The position numbers and the translations under genes were made by a program. From Burkholderia sp. MS389 (GTDB lineage Bacteria; Pseudomonadota; Gammaproteobacteria; Burkholderiales; Burkholderiaceae), in NCBI RefSeq assembly GCF_016899425.1, contig NZ_CP045994.1, positions 496,001-560,000 of the forward strand: a stretch of 64,000 nucleotides of DNA, given 5' to 3'. The number at the start of each line of letters is the position of its first letter. Positions within the stretch are counted from its first letter, which is position 1. Below are positions 35,377 through 44,390 of this stretch, one piece after another. The notes under the pieces were generated by a model. That model ran no database searches and was not told the DNA's origin. It was given only the letters and a program-made list of their open reading frames with translations.

Positions 35377-36222
35377 CTAGCTGCCGCGTCCCAGTTTAAA
35401 ACCGGGTTTATGGTATTCCACGTGCCCGAGATCCATCATTTTCCATCGGCCGCCCCAGGTCAGGCCGACTTGCTCGGCGACCTGGCCGTACAACTGGTAG
35501 CCGCGCATCGCCCACGGATCTTTCTCGGAAATGACCAGCTTGCCGTCGCGCAGGAACGCGTTGTCGGCCGCCAGCCCGAACTGGTGATAACTCTGGAAGG
35601 CCGCCGCATTGGTCACGTTCGTGCCCATCTGCGCAAGCCGGTTCTGTCGTTCCGGGCTCCGGTAGCCTTCCAGCAGCGCCATTTCATAACCATGTTGTTC
35701 GTGCATGATCTTGTAGACCAGCAGCAAACGCGTCCGGAAATCCGGGTCCAGCAGGTTCCAGTCGCGGCTTGCGTCCTTCAGCGCCGGGCGGACCTGTTCG
35801 ACTTCCTTCGTGGCAAAGACTTCCGGCGGCAACGGCGGCGGCGGCACGAGTTGTTCGCCCTGCAACAGCGCGGCGATCTTCTCGTCGGGCACGCGCGCGG
35901 TGTCGTCGTACTGAAATAATTGCCGACCGCGTAACGCAATGGCCACCAATGGCGGCGTCGCAAGAATACCTGCCGACACCATAATCATCAAGCGCCGCCG
36001 AACCAGTAAATTTTGCACGTCACTAAATGCACCGCGCGTCACGCTTGCCGATTTAACAATCTGACTCCGCGCGCGGGCGGCGCGAGCGTTCGCACGGCGC
36101 GTGAGACGGCCGTGAAACTGGGCCACGGATTCGAAAACGGTCGCGCGGATACCCGGTAAAAGCAACAGTGCCGCGATGGCGACGGCAAGGGCGAAATAGG
36201 CGACGAGTGCGACGGCAATCAA
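35377..36222 (-). CDS. tagX: T6SS-associated peptidoglycan L,D-endopeptidase TagX-like (M15 family)
   Basis: The 281-residue protein has an N-terminal membrane helix (VALVAYFALAVAIAALLLLPG), a second hydrophobic stretch (IMVSAGILATPPLVAIAL), and a C-terminal VanY/M15-type domain. The zinc-site motifs are LLEGYRSPERQ, SYHQFGLAADNAF (SxHxxGxAxD) and GHVEYH. TagX enzymes are inner-membrane-bound wall hydrolases needed for T6SS assembly through peptidoglycan in Acinetobacter and relatives. Its place at the head of the tssM unit agrees. The gene symbol is by family similarity. Confidence 0.88.
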   Translation of the reverse strand: MIAVALVAYFALAVAIAALLLLPGIRATVFESVAQFHGRLTRRANARAARARSQIVKSASVTRGAFSDVQNLLVRRRLMIMVSAGILATPPLVAIALRGRQLFQYDDTARVPDEKIAALLQGEQLVPPPPLPPEVFATKEVEQVRPALKDASRDWNLLDPDFRTRLLLVYKIMHEQHGYEMALLEGYRSPERQNRLAQMGTNVTNAAAFQSYHQFGLAADNAFLRDGKLVISEKDPWAMRGYQLYGQVAEQVGLTWGGRWKMMDLGHVEYHKPGFKLGRGS

Positions 36223-36343
36223 CGAAATCCCCGGAAATTGGAATTGATTGTGTTTTGCAATGCTTGCTCTTAGAATCAGGCTGCTTCGAGAGGCCGGGCT
36301 ATATTATCGCGGTGAATTAAACCAGGATTCAATGAGACGCTGA

Positions 36344-37315
36344 ATGAGTGCGCCGGAAAATTCAAATTCGAAAACTCCGCCCAGCCTGCTGTCCGATACT
36401 AAACCGGCAGGCGAGGGAGGACCTCGGCAGTCGCGCATTCTCGCGGATCTGGAAGGGCGTGTCACGCCGCCCGCCGAGCCGCCGCGCCGTTCGCTGAAGG
36501 CGCCGATCGCCGCCGTCGTGGCGTTGGTCGTGGCCGTCGGCGGCTGGGGCGCGTGGCGCATGCAGCAGTCGCCGGGCGAGCAGCCTGCCGCGATCGCGGC
36601 CGCGCCGGCACCGGCGGCGGCTGCGCCGGCCAAGGCCGCACCGGCCAGCGGCGGCGCCGCGCAGGTCGCGCAGAATGGCGCATCCGCTGCACCGGCCGCG
36701 CAACCGGCCACGATCGTCAACGACGATTCGGCGTCCCAGACCGTTGCATCCGCATCCGCTTCCGCCGCGGACAACAGCCGCCTGTCGCGTGCGCTCGCCA
36801 ACGGCACCGACGAGGGTTCGGGCGCGGCGGCCACGGCCGGCGTCGCCGCAACGGCGGCTGCCGCGGCAGCGGCGACGACCAAGACGGCGAAGGCCGACGC
36901 GTCGAAGAGCACGAAGGCCGCGGCCCACGGCAAGACCGATGCGAAGGCCGACACGAAGGCCGAAGCCCGCAAGCATCGCAAGGAACAGCAGGCCGAGCTC
37001 GCGCAGGCGAAGAAGCGCCGCGAAGCGGCGCCGACCCGAACCGCGAAGGCGGGCGCGAAGGACGATCCGGATGCCGATCTGCTCGCCGCGCTCGTCGCGC
37101 GCACGAAGCCGGCCGACAAGAAACTCGCCGCCCAGAAGGCGCAGGCCGTGCCGACCAAGACGGCCGCGACCGGCGGCTCGCTGGGGACGCGCGTGAAGGA
37201 GTGTTCGGAGCGCGGTTTCTTCGAGGATCAGCTGTGCCGCTGGCGCGTGTGCGACGGCCACTGGGGCAAGGATCCCGCGTGCCCGAGCGCCGCGCAGTCG
37301 GAGACGCGGCAGTAA
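36344..37315 (+). CDS. Single-span membrane protein of the T6SS locus, function unknown
   Basis: The 323-residue protein has a cytoplasmic N-terminus with RILADLEGRVTPPAEPPRR, one membrane helix (PIAAVVALVVAVGGWGAW, about residues 54-71) and a long Ala/Pro/Lys-rich periplasmic segment with possible coiled coil (KHRKEQQAELAQAKKRR). A C-terminal knot of four cysteines (KECSERGFFEDQLCRWRVCD, then KDPACP) follows. It diverges from tagX, so both may share a regulatory region. The low-complexity middle and Cys-rich end suggest a periplasmic scaffold, but no function is known to me. Confidence 0.72.
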   Translation: MSAPENSNSKTPPSLLSDTKPAGEGGPRQSRILADLEGRVTPPAEPPRRSLKAPIAAVVALVVAVGGWGAWRMQQSPGEQPAAIAAAPAPAAAAPAKAAPASGGAAQVAQNGASAAPAAQPATIVNDDSASQTVASASASAADNSRLSRALANGTDEGSGAAATAGVAATAAAAAAATTKTAKADASKSTKAAAHGKTDAKADTKAEARKHRKEQQAELAQAKKRREAAPTRTAKAGAKDDPDADLLAALVARTKPADKKLAAQKAQAVPTKTAATGGSLGTRVKECSERGFFEDQLCRWRVCDGHWGKDPACPSAAQSETRQ

Positions 37316-37352
37316 CGCACGTCGCGCACGCCACGATGCTTCCTTGTCAGCA

Positions 37353-37373
37353 GCGCCGCCCATCGGGCGGCGC
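37353..37373. terminator. Perfect 9-bp GC hairpin after the T6SS locus
   Basis: GCGCCGCCC-ATC-GGGCGGCGC closes perfectly. It lies 38 bp after the previous stop codon. The T run is weak, so it may be a factor-dependent or processing hairpin. Confidence 0.5.
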
Positions 37374-37523
37374 GTTGATTTCGGAGGCGCGGAGAAGCTG
37401 CCGGTATGATGCCGCGTGACGCTGTCACGAACGCGTCACGCCCGTCGGGCATACGTTTCCTTTCTTTTCCCGGCGCGGGCCCGCGACCCGCGATGCGCCG
37501 CGCGCCGCACCCCCTTCGACACG

Positions 37524-38552
37524 ATGGACCTGATCGTACAGACTTACGGCGCCGATACGTCCGGCATGGTGTGCGGATTCCGCTTCGTTCCGGGCGGCGC
37601 CGGCGCGCTGCTCGATGCCGACGCGGCCGCCGCGTGGCTGCGCACGTGCCGCGAGCACGGCGCGGCCGCATCGGGCGATTTCGTCTGGCTGCATTTCAAT
37701 CTCGCGCACGGCGCGAGCGAGCGCTGGATGCGCACGCATCTCGGGCTGCCCGACAGCTTCTTCGAATTCCTGCACGAAGGCTCGCGCTCGACGCGCATCG
37801 AGCAGGAGGACGGCGCGTTGCGCGCGATCGTCAACGACGTGATGTTCAATCTCGAGCTCACGCCGTCGGAGATCGCGACGCTGTTCGTCCACGTCGAGCG
37901 GCGCATCATGGTGACCGCGCGGCTCAAGCCGCTGCGCTCGGTCGACACGCTGCGCGCGTCCGTGCGCGACGGCGAGCTGTTCCGCTCGCCCGCGGAGCTG
38001 CTCGTGCATCTGCTGCGCGATCAGGCCGACCTGCTGATCCAGATCATGCGGCGCACGAGCATCGACGTCGACCGCATCGAGGATCGCTTCCTGTCGCAGC
38101 GGCTCACGTCGAGCCGCAGCGAGCTCGGCGCGATGCGCCGCACGCTGACGCGCCTGCAGCGCATGCTCGCGCCGGAGCCCGGCTCGGTCTTCCGGCTGCT
38201 CGCGAAGCCGCCCGCGTGGCTGCACACGGAAGACGTGCAGGAGCTGCGCGAGTCGACCGAGGAATTCTCGCTGGTGCTCGCCGATCTGGCGGGGCTCAAC
38301 GAGCGGATCAAGCTGCTGCAGGAAGAGATCGGTTCGCGCCTCGACGAGCAGAACAACCGGACGCTGTTCACGCTGACGCTCGTCACCGTGATCGCGCTGC
38401 CGATCAACATCGTCGCGGGCTTCTTCGGGATGAACGTCGGCGGCGTGCCGTTCTCGGAGAACAAGCACGGCTTCTGGCTGATGGTGCTGCTCGTTGCCGG
38501 CTTCACCGCGCTGGCCGCGTGGTGGGCGTTCCGACGCCGCGACGATCGCTAG
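37524..38552 (+). CDS. zntB: ZntB-type zinc transporter (CorA family)
   Basis: The ATG 37524 gives 342 residues. A large cytoplasmic helical domain with long helices (LLRDQADLLIQIMRRTSIDVD, LSLVLADLAGLNERIKLL) ends in two membrane helices. The loop between them carries GMN in FFGMNVGGVPFSE, the signature of the CorA superfamily; GGVP after GMN fits ZntB. It would move zinc or another divalent metal across the inner membrane as a pentamer. Direction of transport is not shown by the sequence. It is convergent with the XapX gene. Confidence 0.85.
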   Translation: MDLIVQTYGADTSGMVCGFRFVPGGAGALLDADAAAAWLRTCREHGAAASGDFVWLHFNLAHGASERWMRTHLGLPDSFFEFLHEGSRSTRIEQEDGALRAIVNDVMFNLELTPSEIATLFVHVERRIMVTARLKPLRSVDTLRASVRDGELFRSPAELLVHLLRDQADLLIQIMRRTSIDVDRIEDRFLSQRLTSSRSELGAMRRTLTRLQRMLAPEPGSVFRLLAKPPAWLHTEDVQELRESTEEFSLVLADLAGLNERIKLLQEEIGSRLDEQNNRTLFTLTLVTVIALPINIVAGFFGMNVGGVPFSENKHGFWLMVLLVAGFTALAAWWAFRRRDDR

Positions 38553-38571
38553 CGCGGCATCGGGCGTCGCA

Positions 38572-38724
38572 TCAACGCAGCAGCGCGATCGCGCGTTCGC
38601 CGATCACCATCCCGAGCAGGCCGACGAGCGCAACGAGCGGCGGGGCCGGCGAGCGCACGTGCAGCAGCGCGTACAACACGCCGACACCGATGCCCACCGC
38701 GAGCGAGGTCACGTAATCCATCAT
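38572..38724 (-). CDS. XapX domain small membrane protein
   Basis: The product is only 50 residues: MMDYVTSLAVGIGVGVLYAL and then RSPAPPLVALVGLLGMVIGE, matching the XapX signature (two short hydrophobic helices around P-P). The ATG at 38724 has GGGAGA upstream. Such proteins of unknown function often lie in operons with oxidoreductases, as here, downstream of the MDR gene by 23 bp. Confidence 0.8.
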   Translation of the reverse strand: MMDYVTSLAVGIGVGVLYALLHVRSPAPPLVALVGLLGMVIGERAIALLR

Positions 38725-38747
38725 GGCGGTCTCCCGTAGGTCCGGCG

Positions 38748-39725
38748 TCAGGGCTTGAGGATGACGCGCTCGCGCGCGCCGGCCAGCACCGCGCGATACG
38801 CGTCGTGCGCACGCTCGAGCGGGTACACGTAGTCGTCGCCGATCGGGAACGGGCGCAGCGTGCCGTTGCCGAAGCCGGGCGCGAGCGTGTCGAGGATCTG
38901 CGCGACCGCGGCCGCGCCGAGCTGCAGCGAATCGATGCCCACGAACGTGTGCTGGCCGCGATAGAACGAGAAGATGTCGAACGGCACGCTGCGCTCGATC
39001 GTCGAGATGAAGATCTGCCGCGCGCCGATCGCCATCGACGCGTTCGCCGCGTCGAAATACGGGCTGCCAACCGTGTTGTAGACGACGTCCGCGCCGTGGC
39101 CGCCGGTCAACTCGCGCACCGCGTCGGCCACCGTGCGGCTCGACGCGTCGATCATGTGGACGTCGCCCGACGCGTGACCGCGATAGTCGCCGGGCCCGCG
39201 CTCGACGCCGATCACGGTCGCGCCGCGCGCGGTGGCGAGCTGGATCGCGGCCTGACCGACCTTGCCGTTCGCGCCGAACACGAGCACGACGTCGTCGGCC
39301 GTCGGCATCCCGGCGCGACGGAGGCCTTCGTACGCGGTGACGAACGGCACGCCGACGCCGGCCGCCTCGTCGAGCGTCAGCACGCCCGGCTTGCGACGCA
39401 CGTGCGCGGCGTCCAGCACGAGCCATTCCGCATGCGAACCGTCGCGCCCGACGCCGAGATCGCCGCCCGAGCCCCACACCGGCGCGCCGATCCAGTCGTC
39501 GGGGCCGCTGCGCACGATCCCGGCCCAGTCGCGCCCGGGTGTGCGCGGCCACACCGCATGCGGCATGCGGCCGAGCGCGGCCTTCACGTCGCTCGGATTC
39601 ACGCCGGCCGCGCGCACCTCGATCAGCACCTGGCCGTCGGCCGGTACGGGCGGGGCGATGTCCCGGACCCGCGCGTCGAGCGACTCGATGTCGGCGGCGG
39701 GGGTGTCGAAGCGGATGCTGCGCAT
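38748..39725 (-). CDS. MDR-superfamily NADPH:quinone reductase-like oxidoreductase
   Basis: The 325-residue product has the GroES-like N-domain (GVNPSDVKAALG, PGRDWAGIV) and a Rossmann fold with VLVFGANGKVGQAAIQLA. Zinc ligands of alcohol dehydrogenases are not apparent, so it is a zinc-independent quinone-reductase-type enzyme using NADPH. Substrate is unknown. The gene is divergent from a LysR regulator, which likely controls it, and followed by the XapX gene. Confidence 0.85.
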   Translation of the reverse strand: MRSIRFDTPAADIESLDARVRDIAPPVPADGQVLIEVRAAGVNPSDVKAALGRMPHAVWPRTPGRDWAGIVRSGPDDWIGAPVWGSGGDLGVGRDGSHAEWLVLDAAHVRRKPGVLTLDEAAGVGVPFVTAYEGLRRAGMPTADDVVLVFGANGKVGQAAIQLATARGATVIGVERGPGDYRGHASGDVHMIDASSRTVADAVRELTGGHGADVVYNTVGSPYFDAANASMAIGARQIFISTIERSVPFDIFSFYRGQHTFVGIDSLQLGAAAVAQILDTLAPGFGNGTLRPFPIGDDYVYPLERAHDAYRAVLAGARERVILKP

Positions 39726-39836
39726 GATGATCTCCGTGAAGATGGCGGCTGCCCGGCCCGGCGGGCCGGCGCGTGCGGCGGATGAAACCGGTGAATGCAG
39801 TCTAGTGGGCCCGGTTTGACACGGAAACGTGCAAAG

Positions 39837-39862
39837 GCGGATGATTGTTTTGCGTTATCCGC
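39837..39862. promoter_or_regulatory. Candidate operator for the LysR-type regulator
   Basis: GCGGAT (39837-39842) and ATCCGC (39857-39862) form an interrupted palindrome with a 14-bp spacer, 25 bp upstream of the lysR ATG. It lies in the divergent region with the oxidoreductase gene. LysR regulators usually bind such sites; assignment is by position only. Confidence 0.35.
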
Positions 39863-39886
39863 ATAGCCAAATCAGCAGGCCCCCGC

Positions 39887-40807
39887 ATGGACGACTTCCT
39901 TTCCCCGCACCTCGCGCTGTTCGTCGACGTGGTCGACCAGCAGAGCTTCTCGGCGGCCGCGCGCCGGCTCGGCGTCGCCGCGTCGTCGGTCACGCGGCGC
40001 ATCGACCGGCTCGAGACGCAGCTCGGCATCCGGCTCCTGCATCGCACCACGCACGCGCTGCGGCCGACCGAGGCCGGGCAGCTTCTATATGGGCGCGCGG
40101 CCCGCATGCTGGCCGAACTGCGCGGACTACAGGAAGACCTGCACAGCCAGCACGACGAACCGGGCGGCCTGCTGCGCATCGACTGTCCGGCGCCGTTCGG
40201 CCGGCGGCACCTGATGGCTGCGCTGGCCGCGTTCATGCAGCGTCATCCGGCGCTGCAGGTCGATCTCGTGCTGACCGACAGCATGGTCGACCTGCAGGGC
40301 GCACGGCTGGGCTCCGACGTCGATCTCGCGGTGCGCATCGGCCCGCTCGAGGACACGCGTTTCGTCGCGACGGTGCTGGCGCCGCAGCGGCGCGTGCTGT
40401 GCGCGAGCGCGGCCTACCTCGCCCGGCGCGGCGAGCCCGCCTCGCCCGACGCGCTCGCCGGCCACGACTGTCTCGCGTGGCATGGCGCACCGCCGCCCGG
40501 CGCATGGCGCTTCGGCGAGCGCCGTCACGTGCCGGCGCAGCCGCGGTTTCGCAGCAATCATTCGGAAGCGTTGCTCGAGGCGGCGATCGACGGGCTCGGT
40601 CTCGCGCACCTGCCGACCTGGCTCGTGGCGGACGCGCTGCGCGACGGACGGTTGCGCGCGCTGCTGCCGCAGTACGCGGCGGCGCCCGAGCCGGCGACGA
40701 TTCACGTGCTGCGTCAGCAGCCGCGCGGCAGTGCGCGCACGTCGCGGCTCGTCGCGTTCCTCGCCACGTGGTTCGCGCAGCCGGCGTGGGATGCCGCATG
40801 GGCGTGA
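39887..40807 (+). CDS. LysR-family transcriptional regulator
   Basis: The ATG 39887 gives 306 residues. The N-terminal winged HTH is clear (LFVDVVDQQSFSAAARRLGV, SSVTRRIDRLETQLGIRLLH), followed by the periplasmic-binding-like effector domain (GGLLRIDCPAPFGRRHLMAA). It is of the group with a LRIDCPAPFGR-type linker. It is divergent from the MDR oxidoreductase, whose expression it probably controls. The inducer is unknown. Confidence 0.9.
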   Translation: MDDFLSPHLALFVDVVDQQSFSAAARRLGVAASSVTRRIDRLETQLGIRLLHRTTHALRPTEAGQLLYGRAARMLAELRGLQEDLHSQHDEPGGLLRIDCPAPFGRRHLMAALAAFMQRHPALQVDLVLTDSMVDLQGARLGSDVDLAVRIGPLEDTRFVATVLAPQRRVLCASAAYLARRGEPASPDALAGHDCLAWHGAPPPGAWRFGERRHVPAQPRFRSNHSEALLEAAIDGLGLAHLPTWLVADALRDGRLRALLPQYAAAPEPATIHVLRQQPRGSARTSRLVAFLATWFAQPAWDAAWA

Positions 40808-40832
40808 CGGTCGGCGAACGCCGTGCCGCATG

Positions 40833-40861
40833 AAAAAAGGGCCTCGCATGCGAGGCCCGTC
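40833..40861 (-). terminator. Intrinsic terminator for the M1 aminopeptidase gene
   Basis: GGGCCTCGCATGCGAGGCCC (40839-40858) is self-complementary. On the leftward strand it is followed by a run of six T. It also lies 30 bp after the lysR stop, so it may end both converging genes. Confidence 0.8.
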
Positions 40862-40929
40862 AACAGGTCGGAGAAACCGGTACGCCGGCCGGCGCCGCGG
40901 GTCGCGCGGCGCCGGCCGGATCTGCACCG

Positions 40930-43098
40930 TTACTGCGTTACTACCTTGCGCGGCTTGAAGAGGCCCTGGTATTGCCGTGCCGGGCGTTCCTTCGTCACCG
41001 GCTCGATGCCGCCGAAGGTCGGCGTCTGGCGCAGCTTCATCGCGGCCGGCGAAGCGACCGAGCCGATCGACGTCGAGCGCGAAGCCGGCGCGAGGTTGTT
41101 CGCGACGAGCAGCGCCGCTTCGCTCTTCAGGTTTGCCAGCAGCACCGGATCGGTCGAGCCGTTCACCTGCGTGAGCAGCCCGCTCCACGCCGCGTCGCTG
41201 TAGTTCACGACGTAGTAGTCGAGACCGCTCGGGTCGGCGACCACGCCCGTGCAGCCGTCGATCCGCGTCTGCGCCTGCGTGTCCTTCAGCGCGAGCGTCG
41301 TGCGTTTCGCGAGACCCTGGCCGTACGCGAGCGTGATCGGCACCGTCCATTGCAGGCCCGGATACGCGTTCTTGTTCGGGAACGGCTGCTGTTTCAGCGT
41401 GACGATCGTCTGGTTCTTCGTCATGTCGCACTGCGTGTCGAGCGAGATCAGCGGCACGCCGGTCTGACGCACGTAGCTGTCGCCGATCGGGCCGACCGAC
41501 TGGCCGCTTTCCTTCGACAGCGCGTCCCACAGACGCTTCGGCGTCCCGTTGCCGAACGAGTAGTCGACCAGGTACTGCTGGAGACCCTTGCGCAGCGTCT
41601 GCTCACCGAGATAGTTCTCGAGCGTCTTCAGCACGTGGCCGCCCTTGTCGTACGTGAACGCGCTCGCGCTCAGCACGAAGTCGTTCGACGCCCAGTCGTT
41701 GAAGTTCGGCGCGACCGGGAACGCGTTCGGGCCGATGTCACGATTGATCACGCGATACTTGTTCTTCACCTGGTCGAGCCAGCTGAACTCGTCGGGGAAG
41801 AACTGGATCGTCGTCTTCGTCTCGAAGAACGTCGCGAACGATTCGTTGAGCCACACGTTGTCCCACCAGTCGGTCGTCACGAGATCGCCGAACCACTGGT
41901 GCGCCACTTCGTGCGTCAGCACTTCGTTGCCGTAGCGCGACATCGGCTGGCCCGGCTGCGGCAGGATGTCGTCGGCGAATTCGAGGATCGAGCCCCAGTT
42001 CTCCATTCCGCCGAAATTCAGGTCCTTCTGCTCCTTGAACGCGTCGTTCGCGGCCACCGTGTCGAACTTCGTCAGCGGCAGCGGGATGCCCGTGTAGCGG
42101 TAGTAGTAGTCGAGCGCCTGCTTGGTGCGGTCCATCGCCGGCTTCGCCCAGTCGCTCATGCCCGGCGGCGTGAACACGCGCAGGTGCAGGCCGCCCTTGC
42201 CGCCCGGCAGCGGGCTCGTGAAGTCGTCCTCGTAGGTGTCGAACAGGCCGCCGCCGAAGAACAGCAGGTACGACGGCATCGGCGGGGTCTTCTCGAACTG
42301 CACGAGCTTGTAGCCGCCGCCGACGTTGGTCGACGGCTTCTCGGCCGCGTTCGACACGACGCGCCAGTTCTGCGGCACTTCGGCCGTCACTTCATAGGTC
42401 GGGCGGAACGCCGGCTCGTCCCAGCCCGGGAACCACTGGCGCGACAGGTTGGTTTCGCCCTGCGTCAGGATCGCGCCGCTCGTCTTGCCATCGGTGCCCT
42501 TCAGGTCGACGCGGAACACGCCTTCCGCGGCCGAGCAGCCCGGGTACGGATCGTCGCCGCAGCTGCCGCCCGTCTGGTTGACCGGATCGTCATACGACTT
42601 GAAGTTGATGATGCCCGACCACTCCATGTGCAGCGAATAGTTGCCCGGTGCGATCGTGCCGGCAGTGGGGCGCAGCTGATAGAAGTCGCCCTTGTCCTGC
42701 GGCGTCGCGATCAGCTGGATGTTGCCCGGCTGCAGCGTGATGCGGCCGTTGGTGAACTTGATCCGGTGGCCGGCGATCACGATGTTGTTGACGGGCTTCA
42801 GCACCTTGATCTCGACGTCGGCGCGGCCGTCGAACGCGTTCAACGCGTCGTTCGGGCGGAACCACAGCCGGTAGTTCACAGGCACCACGGTGTCCGGCAA
42901 TTCGACAGGCGAGACGCTCTTGTCGACGTTGGATGCGCTCGGCGGCGCGGTGACGGCGGGCGACGAGCCCGTATGCGGCGCGCCGGCGGAGCTGAGCGCG
43001 GAAGCGGAGCCCGCACCGCCGTCGTCGCCGCCGCACCCGCCGAGCGCGAGTGCGGCGACGAGCGGCAGATAACGCATCTTGCGAATATGAATCGACAT
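40930..43098 (-). CDS. M1-family zinc aminopeptidase, lipoprotein
   Basis: The 722-residue protein starts with a lipoprotein signal (LVAALALGGC, Cys22), so it is anchored outside the cytoplasm. A Ser/Ala-rich linker leads to the M1 N-domain, the exopeptidase motif GGMEN (about residue 362), and the zinc site HEVAHQWFGD with the second ligand in NESFA. It would remove N-terminal amino acids from peptides in the periplasm or at the surface. Unlike cytosolic PepN it has no ERAP-like C-terminal domain of full size. It is convergent with lysR. Confidence 0.92.
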   Translation of the reverse strand: MSIHIRKMRYLPLVAALALGGCGGDDGGAGSASALSSAGAPHTGSSPAVTAPPSASNVDKSVSPVELPDTVVPVNYRLWFRPNDALNAFDGRADVEIKVLKPVNNIVIAGHRIKFTNGRITLQPGNIQLIATPQDKGDFYQLRPTAGTIAPGNYSLHMEWSGIINFKSYDDPVNQTGGSCGDDPYPGCSAAEGVFRVDLKGTDGKTSGAILTQGETNLSRQWFPGWDEPAFRPTYEVTAEVPQNWRVVSNAAEKPSTNVGGGYKLVQFEKTPPMPSYLLFFGGGLFDTYEDDFTSPLPGGKGGLHLRVFTPPGMSDWAKPAMDRTKQALDYYYRYTGIPLPLTKFDTVAANDAFKEQKDLNFGGMENWGSILEFADDILPQPGQPMSRYGNEVLTHEVAHQWFGDLVTTDWWDNVWLNESFATFFETKTTIQFFPDEFSWLDQVKNKYRVINRDIGPNAFPVAPNFNDWASNDFVLSASAFTYDKGGHVLKTLENYLGEQTLRKGLQQYLVDYSFGNGTPKRLWDALSKESGQSVGPIGDSYVRQTGVPLISLDTQCDMTKNQTIVTLKQQPFPNKNAYPGLQWTVPITLAYGQGLAKRTTLALKDTQAQTRIDGCTGVVADPSGLDYYVVNYSDAAWSGLLTQVNGSTDPVLLANLKSEAALLVANNLAPASRSTSIGSVASPAAMKLRQTPTFGGIEPVTKERPARQYQGLFKPRKVVTQ

Positions 43099-43758
43099 GA
43101 CTGAAACCTCGATTGTTGAATGAATCGTTCAGTGCTGCGAAAACACCGGCAAAAGCGATCCCCTCGCCGTTTAATCAACAGCGAAAAAATGCCAATGACG
43201 GATTATTCGAAAAAGACGGCGGCCGACTACGTGAAGGTAATCATGGTTTACTGCCCCCTCTGAATTTCCGGATGTCGTTTAACTGGCCGGTTCAAAATGG
43301 CCGGGCGCGTGTTGTACTGAATTGATTTCGCGCGCACGACACGGGGCCGCGCGCCCGGCGCGGGCGCGCAATCCCTTTGAACCGACGACCTACGGGGCTG
43401 GCCGGGCCAGGCCGCAGGACGGATGGACAGCGTGTCGCCGTCCCGTAAATTCGCCGTCATGCGGCTTCAAGGTTTGTCGGCTTGCTCCAAGGATGCGTAA
43501 ATATACTTGATGGTTTTGGGTAAAGGAAACGAAAAATTTAGAAAGAGCATCTATTGAATTCCGGGCGCTTCATTGAATGCTGGAAGTCATTAATGCGCTT
43601 TCCGTTTAGCCGGAAATTTCGTAGTTTTAATCTATTAACGATCTTGCGTTGCCGCGGAAACTACGAAATCCGGTGACGGGCGGCACGGCCGGTACAGGCT
43701 CGGTCGGTACAATGCAGCGACGCGCCCCGTTCACCGCTTGCCGCGAGGAGACCTTCCC
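43099..43758. other. 660-bp intergenic region with a long inverted repeat
   Basis: No convincing gene is present. The region next to the aminopeptidase has an AT-rich promoter-like character (43110-43260). Near 43330-43360 is a GC-rich palindromic stretch. ATTTCGTAGTTT (43616-43627) is the exact complement of AAACTACGAAAT (43658-43669), 30 bp apart, about 90 bp upstream of the LEA-like gene. It could be a regulatory hairpin or a small RNA; nothing more can be shown. Confidence 0.5.
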
Positions 43759-44253
43759 ATGCCACGCACCCAGTCCCGTCTCGCGCCGCTGCGCGCCGTG
43801 CTGCTGCTGTTCGTCGTCGGGTTCCTGCTGGGCGGTTGCGCGGGGCTCATGCGCGAGCCGGTGCGCGTGTCGGTCGCCGGGCTCGACCCGCTCGTCGGGC
43901 AGGGTCTCGAGATGCGCTTCAGCCTGAAGTTGCGCGTGCAGAATCCGACCGATGCGCCGATCGACTACGACGGCATCTCGGTCTCGCTCGACCTGAACGG
44001 CACGCCGTTCGCGAGCGGCGTCAGCGACCGGGCGGGCACCGTGCCGCGGTTCGGCGAGGCCGTGCTCGACGTGCCGGTTTCGGTGTCGGCGTTCGCGGCT
44101 GCGCGGCAGGCGTGGAACCTGCCCGGCGCGGCCGCGAACGGCGAACTGCCGTATGCGCTGCGCGGCCGCCTCGCGGGCAGCGGGCTGGGCACCGTACACT
44201 TCAGCGACGCGGGCACGCTGCGCCTGCCGACCCTGCCGGGGTGGGGCGGATAG
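43759..44253 (+). CDS. LEA14-like lipoprotein (water-stress/hypersensitive-response domain)
   Basis: ATG 43759 (GAGGAG ribosome site) gives 164 residues with lipobox LLGGC (Cys27). The domain carries VSVAGLDPLVGQGLEMRF, LRVQNPTDAPIDYDGISVSL and NGTPFASGVSD, the pattern of LEA type-2 (WHy) domains, a beta-sandwich of unknown exact role linked to desiccation or envelope stress. It is a probable outer- or inner-membrane lipoprotein. Confidence 0.85.
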   Translation: MPRTQSRLAPLRAVLLLFVVGFLLGGCAGLMREPVRVSVAGLDPLVGQGLEMRFSLKLRVQNPTDAPIDYDGISVSLDLNGTPFASGVSDRAGTVPRFGEAVLDVPVSVSAFAAARQAWNLPGAAANGELPYALRGRLAGSGLGTVHFSDAGTLRLPTLPGWGG

Positions 44254-44371
44254 ATCGTTCGGCTGACTTCAACGGCGGCCAAATGTGTCGGAAAATTCAC
44301 CATTTGACAGTCTTTGACGCTTATCTTCGCGAGATGTCGACTTTAGTCGATGGGCCCCCTTACACTTGTCG

Positions 44372-44390
44372 ATGTCCGAGGGTCGGACAT
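44372..44390 (+). promoter_or_regulatory. Perfect palindrome in the yegP leader
   Basis: ATGTCCGA-GGG-TCGGACAT is an 8-bp inverted repeat with a 3-nt loop, 17 bp upstream of the start codon. A second one, TCGACT-TT-AGTCGA, lies at 44337-44350. These may be operator sites or leader hairpins near the ribosome site AGGGGA. Confidence 0.4.

Noticed and set aside
43113-43325. A 70-codon frame in the 660-bp gap
   Set aside because: No ribosome site, no family similarity, and it overlaps the probable promoter region of the aminopeptidase.
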